From Bin87 sp963663945 (GTDB taxonomy: Bacteria; Chloroflexota; Dehalococcoidia; Lucifugimonadales; UBA3495): a stretch of DNA of 64,000 nucleotides. The stretch covers positions 186,001 through 250,000 of the forward strand of contig OY760687.1 in NCBI GenBank assembly GCA_963663945.1, given 5' to 3'. Under the pieces are notes generated by a model. That model made no database searches and was not told the DNA's origin. It was given only the letters and a program-made list of their open reading frames with translations. The translations under genes and the position numbers were made by a program. Positions 25,705 to 35,673 of this stretch are shown piece by piece (positions within the stretch are counted from its first letter, which is position 1; each line of letters starts with the position of its first letter).

Positions 25705-27267
25705 TCACTGGCGGTGATGGGTGTCGGGCCGCACGCGCAGGAACAGGGCCACGGCGAAGGATAACGCCACGGCGATCCACAGCACGGTGAACACGTCGCT
25801 TAGGGCCTCCGTCAGGGCAAGGTTGAGCGAGTTCAACAGGCTCTCTGCCACCGGAATATTCCCGCTGCCGGCGTCGGCTATCGTTTCCTGCAAAGCCCGG
25901 GCCGTGGAGGGGTCCAGCAACGCCTGGGGGTCGTCCGTCACTGAATCAAGCAGCCCTTCCGGGAGGGCGGTTGCGACATTTTGGGGAACAGTCTCCGTCA
26001 CCCTTGAGCGAAAGCTCTGGACCATCACCACTCCCGTTGCAGCCAGACCGATCATGCCGCCGAGGGAGCGGCAGAATTGCAGCGCCGCCGTAGCGACCCC
26101 CACGTTGCGGAACGCCACTGCGTTCTGCACCGCCACCGAAAGGGTCGCCACGACGCCGCCGAACCCGATCGCCGTGATGACGAGATATATCTGACTGTAG
26201 AGAATCGGGCGACCCAGAGCGAATCTCCCGCCATCGCTCAGGGTAGCAAAGAGGTACATGCCCTCTGCCATCAGCGCGGTGCTGACCAACAACTGCATCC
26301 GGTAGCGGCCCCCGGTACGGGAGAGCAACTGGCCGGCCAGAATCGCTCCCACCACCATCCCCAACAACATCGGCGCCAGCATCGCGCCGGCCTGCGTCAC
26401 GGAAACGCCCAGCGCTACCTGGAAGTACAGAGGAAGGAACAGCACGAAACCCTGGAGACTCACGCTGGTCATCAGCGTCACGATCACGGCAACAGTGACC
26501 GCGCGGTTCCGGTAAATCTCCAGGGGTATGATCGGCGATCCTGACCTGGATTCGATCACCACGAAGAGCGCCGCCATCGCCAATCCGAAAGTCAGCAAAC
26601 CGATACTCTGTGGTGCGTCCCAGGCATGCAGGACGCCGGCGGACGACAGGGCCAGCGCCAGCGGGACCACGGCTAAAATCAACACCGCCATGCCGGGGTA
26701 ATCCAACCCCCGCTGCCGGGGGAGCGAGTTCGACCTCGGATAAATCCACAGCGTCAGCGCCAGCACCGGCACGCCGGCCAGCGCGATGAAAAGGAACACC
26801 CAGTTCCAGGAGAGGCCCTCGGCAACGAAGGCGCCCATGACCGGCCCCACCACGGTTGCCACCGCGTACAGTGCGCCCAGGATGCCAAGGAACTTGCCCC
26901 GGTCCTCGGGACGAAACAGGTCTGCGATGGAAACGTAGCTGCAGGTCATCACGATGCCGCCCCCAATGCCCTGCACCAGGCGGAAGCCGATGACCTGATT
27001 CATTGACGCGCTGACTCCGACCAGCGCCGACCCGACAATGAAGATTGCGATGCCCGCGATCAGGAAAGCCCGGCGGCCGTAGATGTCGCTGAGCCTACCC
27101 ACGATGGGGTACGCCACCGTGGCCGCCACCAGATACGAGGTCGCCGGCCACGTGTAGCGGTCGAATCCGCCCAGGTCGGCGACAATGGAGGTCATGATGC
27201 TGGCGACCACCGTCTGGCTGAGCGCGGCCAGAAACATCGCCAGGCCCACGCAAACCAGGGACAGCAT
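25705..27267 (-). CDS. MFS drug-efflux transporter, DHA2 (14-span) family
   Basis: 520 residues with about fourteen hydrophobic spans. Signatures: LDxT-like start (ALSQTVVASIMTSIVADLGG), motif A GRLSDIYGRRAFL, motif C region GALYAVATVVGPVMGAF, and an EmrB-like central loop. A long hydrophilic loop before the last span (ALPEGLLDSVTDDPQALLD) is typical of the subfamily. Proton-coupled export of drugs or lipophilic metabolites. GGCAGG lies just before the ATG. Same strand and direction as the kinase and P450 upstream (139 bases from the kinase), so it may export their product. Confidence 0.87.
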   Translation of the reverse strand: MLSLVCVGLAMFLAALSQTVVASIMTSIVADLGGFDRYTWPATSYLVAATVAYPIVGRLSDIYGRRAFLIAGIAIFIVGSALVGVSASMNQVIGFRLVQGIGGGIVMTCSYVSIADLFRPEDRGKFLGILGALYAVATVVGPVMGAFVAEGLSWNWVFLFIALAGVPVLALTLWIYPRSNSLPRQRGLDYPGMAVLILAVVPLALALSSAGVLHAWDAPQSIGLLTFGLAMAALFVVIESRSGSPIIPLEIYRNRAVTVAVIVTLMTSVSLQGFVLFLPLYFQVALGVSVTQAGAMLAPMLLGMVVGAILAGQLLSRTGGRYRMQLLVSTALMAEGMYLFATLSDGGRFALGRPILYSQIYLVITAIGFGGVVATLSVAVQNAVAFRNVGVATAALQFCRSLGGMIGLAATGVVMVQSFRSRVTETVPQNVATALPEGLLDSVTDDPQALLDPSTARALQETIADAGSGNIPVAESLLNSLNLALTEALSDVFTVLWIAVALSFAVALFLRVRPDTHHRQ

Positions 27268-27406
27268 TACCTGCCGGCGGGGCGGCGGTGTGAAGTCTCC
27301 CGCCGAGGTTGTGTTGCAACCATCTGCCGGCGCGGCGCTGGGCGCGTGGCTTGCCTCTGATGCGGCTGGCGGTCAGGAGAACCGTCGGTATGGCCACCCC
27401 GACTGT

Positions 27407-28621
27407 TCATCCGGTGCGTTTCCGGCTCGGCAGCAGGCGAAGGGCCAGCCGATACGGCGGGTATGCGCATCGCGACAGCATGGAAAAGCCCCACCCCCGG
27501 CCCAGAAACGGCTCGCGAGGGGGCATGAACTCCCACGAGTTCAACTCGTCGATGGCAGTCAGCACCCGGCTCAGCAACTCACGCGCCTGGCTCACCATCG
27601 CCGGGTCGCTCATTTCCAGCGCGCCGCAGCCGATGACCATGGGCATCAGGGTGCCGAGCATGTTCTGCCGATAGCTGCGCCAGCAGTCCTCGCGCGTGTA
27701 GTTTTGCGCACCCGAACTACACACGACATCGTGGTACTCGTCCAGGGCGTCGCGCTCGATGCCTCGGCGTACCTCGCTGGTGACGCTGGTTCCGAGAAAG
27801 AAGGCAACGTCGTACATGCCGCATCCAATGCCGAAACCCTGCCAGTCGATGATGGCGAGGCCAGCCTGTTCCCCTTCATCGAACAGCATGTTGTCCGCGC
27901 GAAAGTCGCCGTGTACCGTGGTCTTCGGTCCGGCGGCAAGGACGGCGAAGTGCGCGGCTATTCTGAACCCGAACTCCCGCGCAAGTCGGCGCCTTTCATC
28001 GGTGAACAGATCACCGAAGCGGTCAAGCGCCGCCGGCAGGGTCAGCAGATAAACCGTCTGCATGATGCGGCTTTCCCGGGTGCTCAGAAATTCGCCGCAG
28101 GCGGACAGGGCGGGATCGTCTGCGGCTTCCCAGAAGCGTCCCTGCAGTCCGGCGATTTGCTGTATGGCATGGCGAGCGCGCCTGGCGTCAATCCCAACGC
28201 TCTGCGGTATCCCCTGCATGTGGCCAAGGTCTTCCAGCACCAGGACGAAGCGGTTGATGTCCGCGTCATAGTCGGCGCAGAACAATTTGGGCGCCCGCAC
28301 GTAACCTTGCGGCGCGATGTCCCGGTAGAACACGTGCTCGCGGCGGTTCAGAGACAGCCACCTGCTGAACCGAAAGGCCATGGGGTCTGAGGTGGGCAGC
28401 TTGACGATGACCGAAGCGGGATCGGCTGGCTGGCCGTCCCCGCCGATGAGCCGACAGCGATAGAGGTTGCCCAGCGCGTTGGTGACGTCGGACAGTTGCT
28501 GGACGTCGACGGCGGCGATCTCCCGTGCATCGGACGACTGGCCGGCGGCCAGCGCCTGCCGCATCCAGCCGACGGTGATCTCGCTGGAATCCCGGATCAA
28601 TGGAATTCGTTGCGTGTCCAT
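27407..28621 (-). CDS. Aminoglycoside-phosphotransferase-like small-molecule kinase
   Basis: 404 residues, APH/choline-kinase fold of the CHK/ecdysteroid-kinase-like type. Motifs: SVIVKLPTSDP (ATP-binding Lys), FVLVLEDLG (hinge), HGDFRADNMLF (Brenner HxDxxxxN catalytic loop) and IIDWQGF (metal Asp). Phosphorylates a hydroxyl group on a small molecule. No strong ribosome-binding site before the ATG. It follows the GPP34-P450 gene by 50 bases on the same strand. Confidence 0.88.
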   Translation of the reverse strand: MDTQRIPLIRDSSEITVGWMRQALAAGQSSDAREIAAVDVQQLSDVTNALGNLYRCRLIGGDGQPADPASVIVKLPTSDPMAFRFSRWLSLNRREHVFYRDIAPQGYVRAPKLFCADYDADINRFVLVLEDLGHMQGIPQSVGIDARRARHAIQQIAGLQGRFWEAADDPALSACGEFLSTRESRIMQTVYLLTLPAALDRFGDLFTDERRRLAREFGFRIAAHFAVLAAGPKTTVHGDFRADNMLFDEGEQAGLAIIDWQGFGIGCGMYDVAFFLGTSVTSEVRRGIERDALDEYHDVVCSSGAQNYTREDCWRSYRQNMLGTLMPMVIGCGALEMSDPAMVSQARELLSRVLTAIDELNSWEFMPPREPFLGRGWGFSMLSRCAYPPYRLALRLLPSRKRTG

Positions 28622-28671
28622 TGGTTACCCGGCCGTGGGCTAGAGAAAGCCGGACGCCAGCAGGCTTTGTC

Positions 28672-30687
28672 TCAGCGGGACCGGCGACGCACGAGGCGCA
28701 TGCGGACCGAGTCATCGGGGTGGGGCGCCGGAGAGCGCTTGATCTTCAGCGGGCGGTCCGGGCGTTCCAGCTCCAGGTCGGCCTCGCGGACGATGGTCGC
28801 CAGGGTGAGGATGATCTGCAATTCCGCCAGGCTGCTGCCGATGCAGCGGTGCCGGTCCACGCCGAACGGGGCGAATGCTCCGGGTTGCAGGTGCTCCGAG
28901 CGGTCTCTTGAATAACGCTCAATGTCGAAGCGGTCGGGTTCCGGGAAGTACTCCGGCAGGTGGTGGCCCACTGTGGTCCCCAGCATCACCTGGGCGCCGG
29001 CCGGGACCCGGTATCCCTCAAATTCGAACGAGTTGGACACGGTGCGCGTGAGGGCCGGAATAACCGGATACATCCGCATCGTTTCCAGGGCGACCCGGCG
29101 CGTAACATCCAGCTTGCGCAACCCTTCCGGAGTCGGCGGCCCGTCCTCATACATCTCGTCCACCTCCGCTCGCATCTGCTCCAGTATCTCGGGATGCTTG
29201 AGGAGGGCGTAGATCATGAACGCGCAAACGCTGGCGGAGGTGTCCATCCCCACCAGATAGGGAGCGAGAACGTTCGCAAACAGGTCCGTCTCGGGCAGTA
29301 ACTGGGGATCCGTCTGGCTCGCTTCCAGCAGCTCATCAACAAAGTCCAGCGGTTCGTCCGGGCTCCTTTCCCGCTGATGGGTCTCCATGATCCGTTGGTA
29401 AAGCTCCGTGACCCGTCGCTTGGCCCGGCGGAACCTGGGCAAGCGCTCCATCGCCTTGGGCAGACGCTTCGTGGTGTTCACCTGGATTACTATCGCCAGG
29501 AAGTAGATCAGGTCGTCGAGGTACTCTTCGGATGACAGGCCACTGCAGAACATGCCGATCTGTTCGGTGATGATCTGTTGCATGACGTGCTGAATCCCGA
29601 TGGGCTGACCCTGTGGCCACTCGTGGATCGCGTGACGGGTAATATCGTGAACCAGGTCGAGATTGGACTCCAGCGTCCTTGGGGAATACCCTTTGACCAG
29701 CAGGCGACGCATGCGCAGATGTTCCGGTCCGTCCATGGACAGGAGGACGCGGTGGGCGCCCAGGGCAGCGCTGAACTCGTGGTAGGGTTCCCAGGACCGG
29801 AAATGCGTGGGCGACATCTGTGTCGCGAAGACGTTGGCTTCAGGTCCCACGAGTGCGACCCATTTGTGATGCAGGGCCCGCACCCTGAAGATCGGCCCAT
29901 GCTGCCGGTATTCCCGCAACAGGAAGGCTCGGAGATCTCCCGCCATGCCGAATGCGTTGCCCAGCAGCGGTAACCCGTCCGCCTGGGGGATCTGATCGGT
30001 GGGCCGTGCGGCCGGTGGCGCCGGTGGAGGCAGGGCCTCCGCCTCCCTGATGGCCGCCGCAACCTCACGGCCAATGAGGTCCATCCGGCCGATAAGGTCG
30101 ACCCTTCCCTGGACCTGGTCAAACTCGTCCTGCGACAGGATGCTCTCGAATACTCCGGAGGCCGCAGCGAGGCTGATGATGACGATGTCCCGAGCGTCCG
30201 GAATGTCGTCACTGAAAAGGGTCCGCATGATGCGGAGCTGCACGTCCTCCGTGATAGTCCCGTCCGGGGTCGTGTAACGGCGGACACGGGAAACGCCTGG
30301 GGAAAGAAAAACCTGCCCGGCGGTATCGCCTTCCAGGTAACCCCGCTCGATCAACCGCGTGAGGGCCCTCTCGCGGATCTGATCGCTCTGTTGTGCCAGA
30401 TGCGTGATCCAAAAGGCGGCGTCGCGGGGATTATCGCCAGACTGCGCGATGTCCGCGAGGATGGGGTCGAGCAGTTCGTTTCCCAACGGGGACGGGTCGG
30501 TGACGATGAGTTGGTCAACGGTGGTGTCGATGCGGTTTTCCAGCGCCAGGTCCATCAGCACTGCGCCGGCAAAGGCAACGGCGCGGGAGTGCACGGGGAA
30601 CCGGTGGCGAATCTCCCCGTTATCAGTGTCGAGGATCAGTAGGAGGATTTCCTCGACCGCTCGGAGTTCTTCCGTTACTTGCAACAT
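28672..30687 (-). CDS. GPP34-cytochrome P450 fusion protein
   Basis: 671 residues. Residues 5-205 match the GPP34 (Golgi phosphoprotein 3-like) domain: LLLILDTDNGEIRH, then FAGAVLMDLALENRID, LIERGYLE and a helical C-terminal part. A Pro/Ala linker (215-235) joins it to a full P450 (236-671): I-helix GMDTSAS, E-x-x-R at Glu535 (ETMRMYP), heme loop FGVDRHRCIG with Cys615. No N-terminal membrane anchor, so probably soluble or peripherally membrane-bound; GPP34 domains bind phosphoinositides in eukaryotes. The P450 would hydroxylate a lipophilic substrate. ATG with AGGA 9 bases upstream. Confidence 0.88.
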   Translation of the reverse strand: MLQVTEELRAVEEILLLILDTDNGEIRHRFPVHSRAVAFAGAVLMDLALENRIDTTVDQLIVTDPSPLGNELLDPILADIAQSGDNPRDAAFWITHLAQQSDQIRERALTRLIERGYLEGDTAGQVFLSPGVSRVRRYTTPDGTITEDVQLRIMRTLFSDDIPDARDIVIISLAAASGVFESILSQDEFDQVQGRVDLIGRMDLIGREVAAAIREAEALPPPAPPAARPTDQIPQADGLPLLGNAFGMAGDLRAFLLREYRQHGPIFRVRALHHKWVALVGPEANVFATQMSPTHFRSWEPYHEFSAALGAHRVLLSMDGPEHLRMRRLLVKGYSPRTLESNLDLVHDITRHAIHEWPQGQPIGIQHVMQQIITEQIGMFCSGLSSEEYLDDLIYFLAIVIQVNTTKRLPKAMERLPRFRRAKRRVTELYQRIMETHQRERSPDEPLDFVDELLEASQTDPQLLPETDLFANVLAPYLVGMDTSASVCAFMIYALLKHPEILEQMRAEVDEMYEDGPPTPEGLRKLDVTRRVALETMRMYPVIPALTRTVSNSFEFEGYRVPAGAQVMLGTTVGHHLPEYFPEPDRFDIERYSRDRSEHLQPGAFAPFGVDRHRCIGSSLAELQIILTLATIVREADLELERPDRPLKIKRSPAPHPDDSVRMRLVRRRSR

Positions 30688-31682
30688 TGGTCGCTGTTCC
30701 TGGTGGGGATATGTGTGCCTCGCAGGGGTTCTGTATGCCGATATTCAGTTAACCAACGGACGCCAGTCGCAACGGGAGTGTCTTTTCCCACCGCGTTGTC
30801 AGGAGACGTCGATTGGAGTTTCAATGATGCGCAGATTTTACACGGTGCATTACCGGGTTTGCATGGCGGTCCGGGCTCCGTTACCGACGAAGTTCCCAAG
30901 GTCCGGACCGGCTGGACCCAAACCGTTGCATTGTCAGTCAGGGAGGAGCCGCTGATCGTTGGGGGGATTGGAATCCCTGGTCAATAGCGCAATGCATCAT
31001 CCATGCCTTCGAGTTCGCCGTTCCGGTGACTGTCGCAGCAATGAGCAGTCAAGGCTCTACCGGCAGAAGGGATTCTGTGATACGCCGTTTCGCCGGCCAT
31101 TTCCGTTGCTCGGCTCTGGCAGCCGGACGAACCAATGCGCACCGCGACGCGGTATTTCGCCGGTGCGCTGACCCTTCCAGACCTCGTTCAAATTGACCGA
31201 CGAGACTCGGTGTGGCTCCACCAATGTCAGGCGTTACCAGCGGCTCGCCGCGTACTGACAGCGTGCGATCCGGCACAGAGCGACGACGGCGAGACCAGCG
31301 CGGCGCTCCACCAGTACACAGCCCTATCTGGCGCGGTGCCGTTGAAGCAAGCTATCCGGGAGGCGCAGTAGGCGATGGCGGCGACTTCACCACCCGGTGG
31401 GGCAGCGATCGCCGAATAATCGAACGATTGCTGCCTATGTGGACCAAACGTCGCCCGCTGCTGGTGGAACGTCCGCCGCTCCCATTTGCCAAGGGGCGCC
31501 ACCGGATTCGATGCGGTTATGACTATTCCGGAAACAGGTTGCATCCGGTCTGGTGGGGTCCGATTCAATTCGGTCGGAAATCACCAGGGACCTGTCGGGA
31601 CGCAGGCAAGGTGGCCGGCAAATCTGGCCCGGCGCCGCGCACGAGATGGATCCGCGCTCGGAACTCTCGTGATACAGAACTA
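30688..31682. other. One-kilobase gap without a recognisable gene
   Basis: Frames exist on both strands, but none shows family motifs, a ribosome-binding site or coding-like composition. It may hold the promoter of the GPP34-P450 gene and degenerate remnants. I find no tRNA or hairpin-rich RNA here. Confidence 0.45.
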
Positions 31683-31756
31683 TGGAGCGGGCGATGGGAA
31701 TCGAACCCACGTAGCCAGCTTGGAAGGCTGGGGCTTTACCACTAAGCTACGCCCGC
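31683..31756 (-). tRNA. tRNA-Gly (anticodon TCC)
   Basis: Acceptor GCGGGCG pairs with CGCCCGC; the anticodon arm is CCAGC-CTTCCAA-GCTGG, giving TCC; the T loop is GTTCGATT; CCA is encoded. It lies on the - strand, separated from the Thr-Tyr-Thr cluster by a + strand ligase gene. Confidence 0.95.
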
Positions 31757-31767
31757 TCGGTACAATA

Positions 31768-31773
31768 ATTATA
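31768..31773 (-). promoter_or_regulatory. Perfect TATAAT -10 box for tRNA-Gly
   Basis: On the - strand this reads TATAAT, 11 bases upstream of the mature tRNA 5' end. A matching -35 is not obvious. Confidence 0.6.
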
Positions 31774-31951
31774 TCCTATGGCGAGGCCGTGTTCCGGTAA
31801 CAAACCGAACACGAACCGAGCCTGTCAGCCCTAACCTTTTGAGCGTGCGCTGCGCGGGTGCGTCATCCGCGGAGCACTGGCGTGGGGACACTGGAAAAGT
31901 TGGGCGCTGGATCGGCGCGGTGAGCCAAGGCCTGGCCTGGAGACGACAAGC

Positions 31952-33352
31952 GTGCGGGTAGACAATACGAACACACCGGGGATGTTGAATGTTGAAGAGT
32001 TGCGCTCGGCGGTCGGCGACGGGTCGATAGACACGGTAATTCTGGCGTTCCCGGACCTGTACGGCCGACTGCTGGGCAAGCGCCTTGATGCTTCGTTTTT
32101 CCTGACCGACGTGGTGGGCGGCACTCATGTCTGCGACTATCTGTTCACCGTTGACATGGAAATGGAGCCCGTCGCCGGTTACGAGTTTTCCAACTGGGAG
32201 CGTGGTTACGGGGATGTGCACCTCGTGCCCGACCTGGCAACGATACGCCGGCTGGCGTGGCTGGACCGCACTGCGCTGGTAATCTGCGATGCCGAAGTGG
32301 AAGCCAGTCACCAGCCGGTGGCAGTGGCGCCGCGTTCTATCCTGCGCAAGCAGCTGGATCGCTTGTCGGCTCTCCAGTTCGACGCCATGGCCGGCTCCGA
32401 GTTGGAGTACTACCTGTTCCGCACATCGTACTCCGACGCGGCGAGGAACCGGTATGGCGACTTGCCGGAGGCCGGGTGGTATATCGAGGATTACCACCTC
32501 CTGCAGGCCGCTCGAACTGAGGATCTGAACGGCTCGTTCCGACGCAACCTGGCCGCATCCGGTGTTCCTGTCGAATCTACCAAGGGGGAGTTCGGCCGGG
32601 GACAGCATGAACTGAACGTCCGCTACGCTCCGATGATGGAAATGGCAGACCGGCACGCGGTGCTCAAGCAGGCCGTCAAGGAGATTTCGGACCAGCTCGG
32701 ATGCAGTGTCACCTTCATGGCCAAGCCGGACGCGGCCCAGGCCGGTTCCAGTTCCCATCTCCACGTGAGCTTGTGGAGGGAGGAGAACGGCGAGTTGGCC
32801 AATGCCTTCCCGGGCGAGGAGAAATTGGCAGGGATAGCATGTTCGGATGAGTTCCGCTGGTTCCTCGGCGGTTGGATGCGCTACGCGCCGGAGTTGATGG
32901 TCTGCTATGCGCCGACCGTGAATTCATACAAGCGCTTCCAGGCGGGGAGCTGGGCGCCCACCGCGCTGGCGTGGTCCCCTGACAATCGTAGGGCGGGTTT
33001 CCGGATTGTGTGCGCAGGGTCCAGCCTGCGCATCGAGTGCCGGATTCCCGGCGCGGACGTAAATCCGTACCTCGCGTACGCGGCAGTTGTCGCGTCGGGG
33101 TTGGCGGGCATCGAGCAGCGGCTTGAGCCGCCGCCAGCATACATTGGAGATGCCTACTCAGCGCCGGACGCCGCCATGCTGCCCCGCACCCTGGAGGAGG
33201 CTGTCGCGAATTTCACAGGCAGCGAACTGGCGCACTCGGCATTCGGGGCGGACGTCGTAGCGCATTACGCCCACTTCTTCACCACTGAAGTCGCCGCTTT
33301 TCGAAAGGCGGTCACCGATTGGGAGCGCGTGCGCTACTTTGAACGCATTTAG
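31952..33352 (+). CDS. Glutamine-synthetase-family ligase (gamma-glutamylpolyamine-synthetase-like)
   Basis: 466 residues. N-terminal beta-grasp (TVILAFPDLYGRLLGKR), then the catalytic barrel: GSELEYYL (metal Glu), KGEFGRGQHELN (metal Glu residues), SSSHLHVSLW (His), and RIECRIPGADVNPYLAYA. The tail WERVRYFERI is typical of the PuuA/GlnT-like subfamily, so gamma-glutamylation of an amine other than ammonia is likely. GTG start, 9 bases after GGAG. It lies between tRNA-Gly and the tRNA-Thr/tuf cluster. Confidence 0.88.
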   Translation: MRVDNTNTPGMLNVEELRSAVGDGSIDTVILAFPDLYGRLLGKRLDASFFLTDVVGGTHVCDYLFTVDMEMEPVAGYEFSNWERGYGDVHLVPDLATIRRLAWLDRTALVICDAEVEASHQPVAVAPRSILRKQLDRLSALQFDAMAGSELEYYLFRTSYSDAARNRYGDLPEAGWYIEDYHLLQAARTEDLNGSFRRNLAASGVPVESTKGEFGRGQHELNVRYAPMMEMADRHAVLKQAVKEISDQLGCSVTFMAKPDAAQAGSSSHLHVSLWREENGELANAFPGEEKLAGIACSDEFRWFLGGWMRYAPELMVCYAPTVNSYKRFQAGSWAPTALAWSPDNRRAGFRIVCAGSSLRIECRIPGADVNPYLAYAAVVASGLAGIEQRLEPPPAYIGDAYSAPDAAMLPRTLEEAVANFTGSELAHSAFGADVVAHYAHFFTTEVAAFRKAVTDWERVRYFERI

Positions 33353-33419
33353 CCCACCGGACCGTCCGCCGTGAGGATGCGTGTGGGGCGACCTCGGCGT
33401 TAGCAACGGCCGAAAAGGA

Positions 33420-33448
33420 TTGACAATTTGCGTGGTGTTGCGTAACCT
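33420..33448 (+). promoter_or_regulatory. Sigma70-like promoter ahead of the tRNA-tuf cluster
   Basis: TTGACA, 17-base spacer, TAACCT. Transcription would start near 33455 and meet a terminator at 33475-33500 before the first tRNA. Confidence 0.65.
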
Positions 33449-33474
33449 AATTATCGATTGGCGAAAACCGGAAG

Positions 33475-33500
33475 GCCCCGGAAGTTGCCGGGGCTTTTTT
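33475..33500 (+). terminator. Intrinsic terminator in the tRNA-tuf leader
   Basis: GCCCCGG (33475-33481), AAGTTG loop, CCGGGGC (33488-33494), then TTTTTT. It lies about 20 bases after the presumed start of transcription and upstream of the tRNAs, so it may act as an attenuator or end a very short RNA. Confidence 0.85.
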
Positions 33501-33539
33501 AGCGTTTTGGCAGGTCAGGCTCCCCGGAGCCAACCCCGC

Positions 33540-33615
33540 GCCCCGGTGGCGCAATTGGCAGCGCAGCCGATTTGTAATCGGCAGGTTAGGGGTTCGATTC
33601 CCCTCTGGGGCTCCA
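33540..33615 (+). tRNA. tRNA-Thr (anticodon TGT)
   Basis: 76 bases with encoded CCA. The anticodon arm GCCGA-TTTGTAA-TCGGC gives TGT; GGTTCGATTCC T arm. First tRNA of the cluster ahead of tuf. Confidence 0.95.
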
Positions 33616-33661
33616 AAATGATATCGTCACGACTGGATCATCCGTCCGGGAGTTAACACAT

Positions 33662-33749
33662 GGAGGGGTGGGTGAGTGGTTAAAGCCACCAGACTGTAAA
33701 TCTGGCGCCCTGACGGGCTTCGCAGGTTCGAATCCTGCCCCCTCCACCA
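33662..33749 (+). tRNA. tRNA-Tyr (anticodon GTA)
   Basis: 88 bases with the long variable arm of class II tRNAs. CCAGA-CTGTAAA-TCTGG gives GTA; acceptor GGAGGGG pairs with CCCCTCC; CCA encoded. Confidence 0.95.
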
Positions 33750-33774
33750 CCTGTTTGAAATCAACATCCCATAC

Positions 33775-33849
33775 GCCCAAGTAGCTCAGAGGTAGAGCAC
33801 GTTCTTGGTAAGAACGGGGTCGGCGGTTCGATTCCGCCCTTGGGCTCCA
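33775..33849 (+). tRNA. tRNA-Thr (anticodon GGT)
   Basis: 75 bases with encoded CCA. CGTTC-TTGGTAA-GAACG gives GGT. It lies 78 bases ahead of tuf, as thrT does in many bacteria. Confidence 0.95.
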
Positions 33850-33927
33850 CCGGCGTCAGCAACCCGCCGGGGTATCCCGCGGGCAAGAACGGCAATTCAA
33901 CCAAGGAGCAAGGAGTAACTCGCCACC

Positions 33928-35112
<1,185 letters not shown>

Positions 35113-35116
35113 TCCC

Positions 35117-35287
35117 ATGGCCCGCAAGTCCACTGACGCCCGGCAGGTCATCACGTTGCAGTGCACCGACTGCCGCGAGCGTAACTACTCGACCATCAAG
35201 AACCGCCGCAGCCACACCAGCCGCATGGAATTGCGGAAGTACTGCAGCCGCTGCCGGGGCCATCAGGTCCACCGGGAAGTGAGGTAG
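35117..35287 (+). CDS. rpmG: Ribosomal protein L33
   Basis: 56 residues, beginning MARKSTDARQVITLQC. Two C-x2-C pairs (Cys16/19 and Cys43/46) form the zinc ribbon, so this is the zinc-binding L33 form. It starts 4 bases after the tuf stop and precedes secE by 6 bases, the standard tuf-rpmG-secE-nusG order. Large-subunit protein near the E site. Confidence 0.95.
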   Translation: MARKSTDARQVITLQCTDCRERNYSTIKNRRSHTSRMELRKYCSRCRGHQVHREVR

Positions 35288-35293
35288 CGGCCT

Positions 35294-35548
35294 GTGGCCC
35301 GCGCATCTACCAGGCGACCGTCGCCGATCTCTCCCCGTGCTGTGGGGAGAGTCGGCCCGATCGGTTTCCTGCGTGAAACTGCTTCCGAGCTGCGGAAATC
35401 GGTTTGGCCGACCAAGGAAGAGACGGCGCGCCTCACGGTCATAGTCATCGTGCTGGCCGTAGCGATGGGCTTCTTCCTCGGTATGCTGGACCGGGTTTTC
35501 GACTTTGGGATGAGTTTCGTTATCGGCTTGCGGCAGCTTCCTTTCTGA
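35294..35548 (+). CDS. secE: Protein translocase subunit SecE
   Basis: 84 residues: a basic N-terminal tail, the amphipathic helix with FLRETASELRKSVWPTKEET (the W-P-x-x-E signature), and one membrane span (VIVIVLAVAMGFFLGML). Essential SecYEG channel component. GTG start at 35294, 9 bases after GAGG. Confidence 0.95.
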   Translation: MARASTRRPSPISPRAVGRVGPIGFLRETASELRKSVWPTKEETARLTVIVIVLAVAMGFFLGMLDRVFDFGMSFVIGLRQLPF

Positions 35549-35673
35549 CCGGCTCAAAGCCGGGCCGTCCGTAACTCGAAACCGGATCCCCCAAGTCGCC
35601 ACTGTAACCGGCGCTGGTGGAGGCGCCGGCCTGACTTCAGGCCGCTCCGCTGGCGTCCCATGAGATTGAAGCA

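Noticed and set aside
35549..35673. Short cobalamin-riboswitch-like string (GCCACTGTAACCGG) between secE and nusG
   Set aside because: The B12 box and the GGTGxAAxTCC-type core are absent, and the site lies inside a ribosomal/transcription operon where such a switch would be unexpected. The gap is filled by two ordinary GC hairpins.
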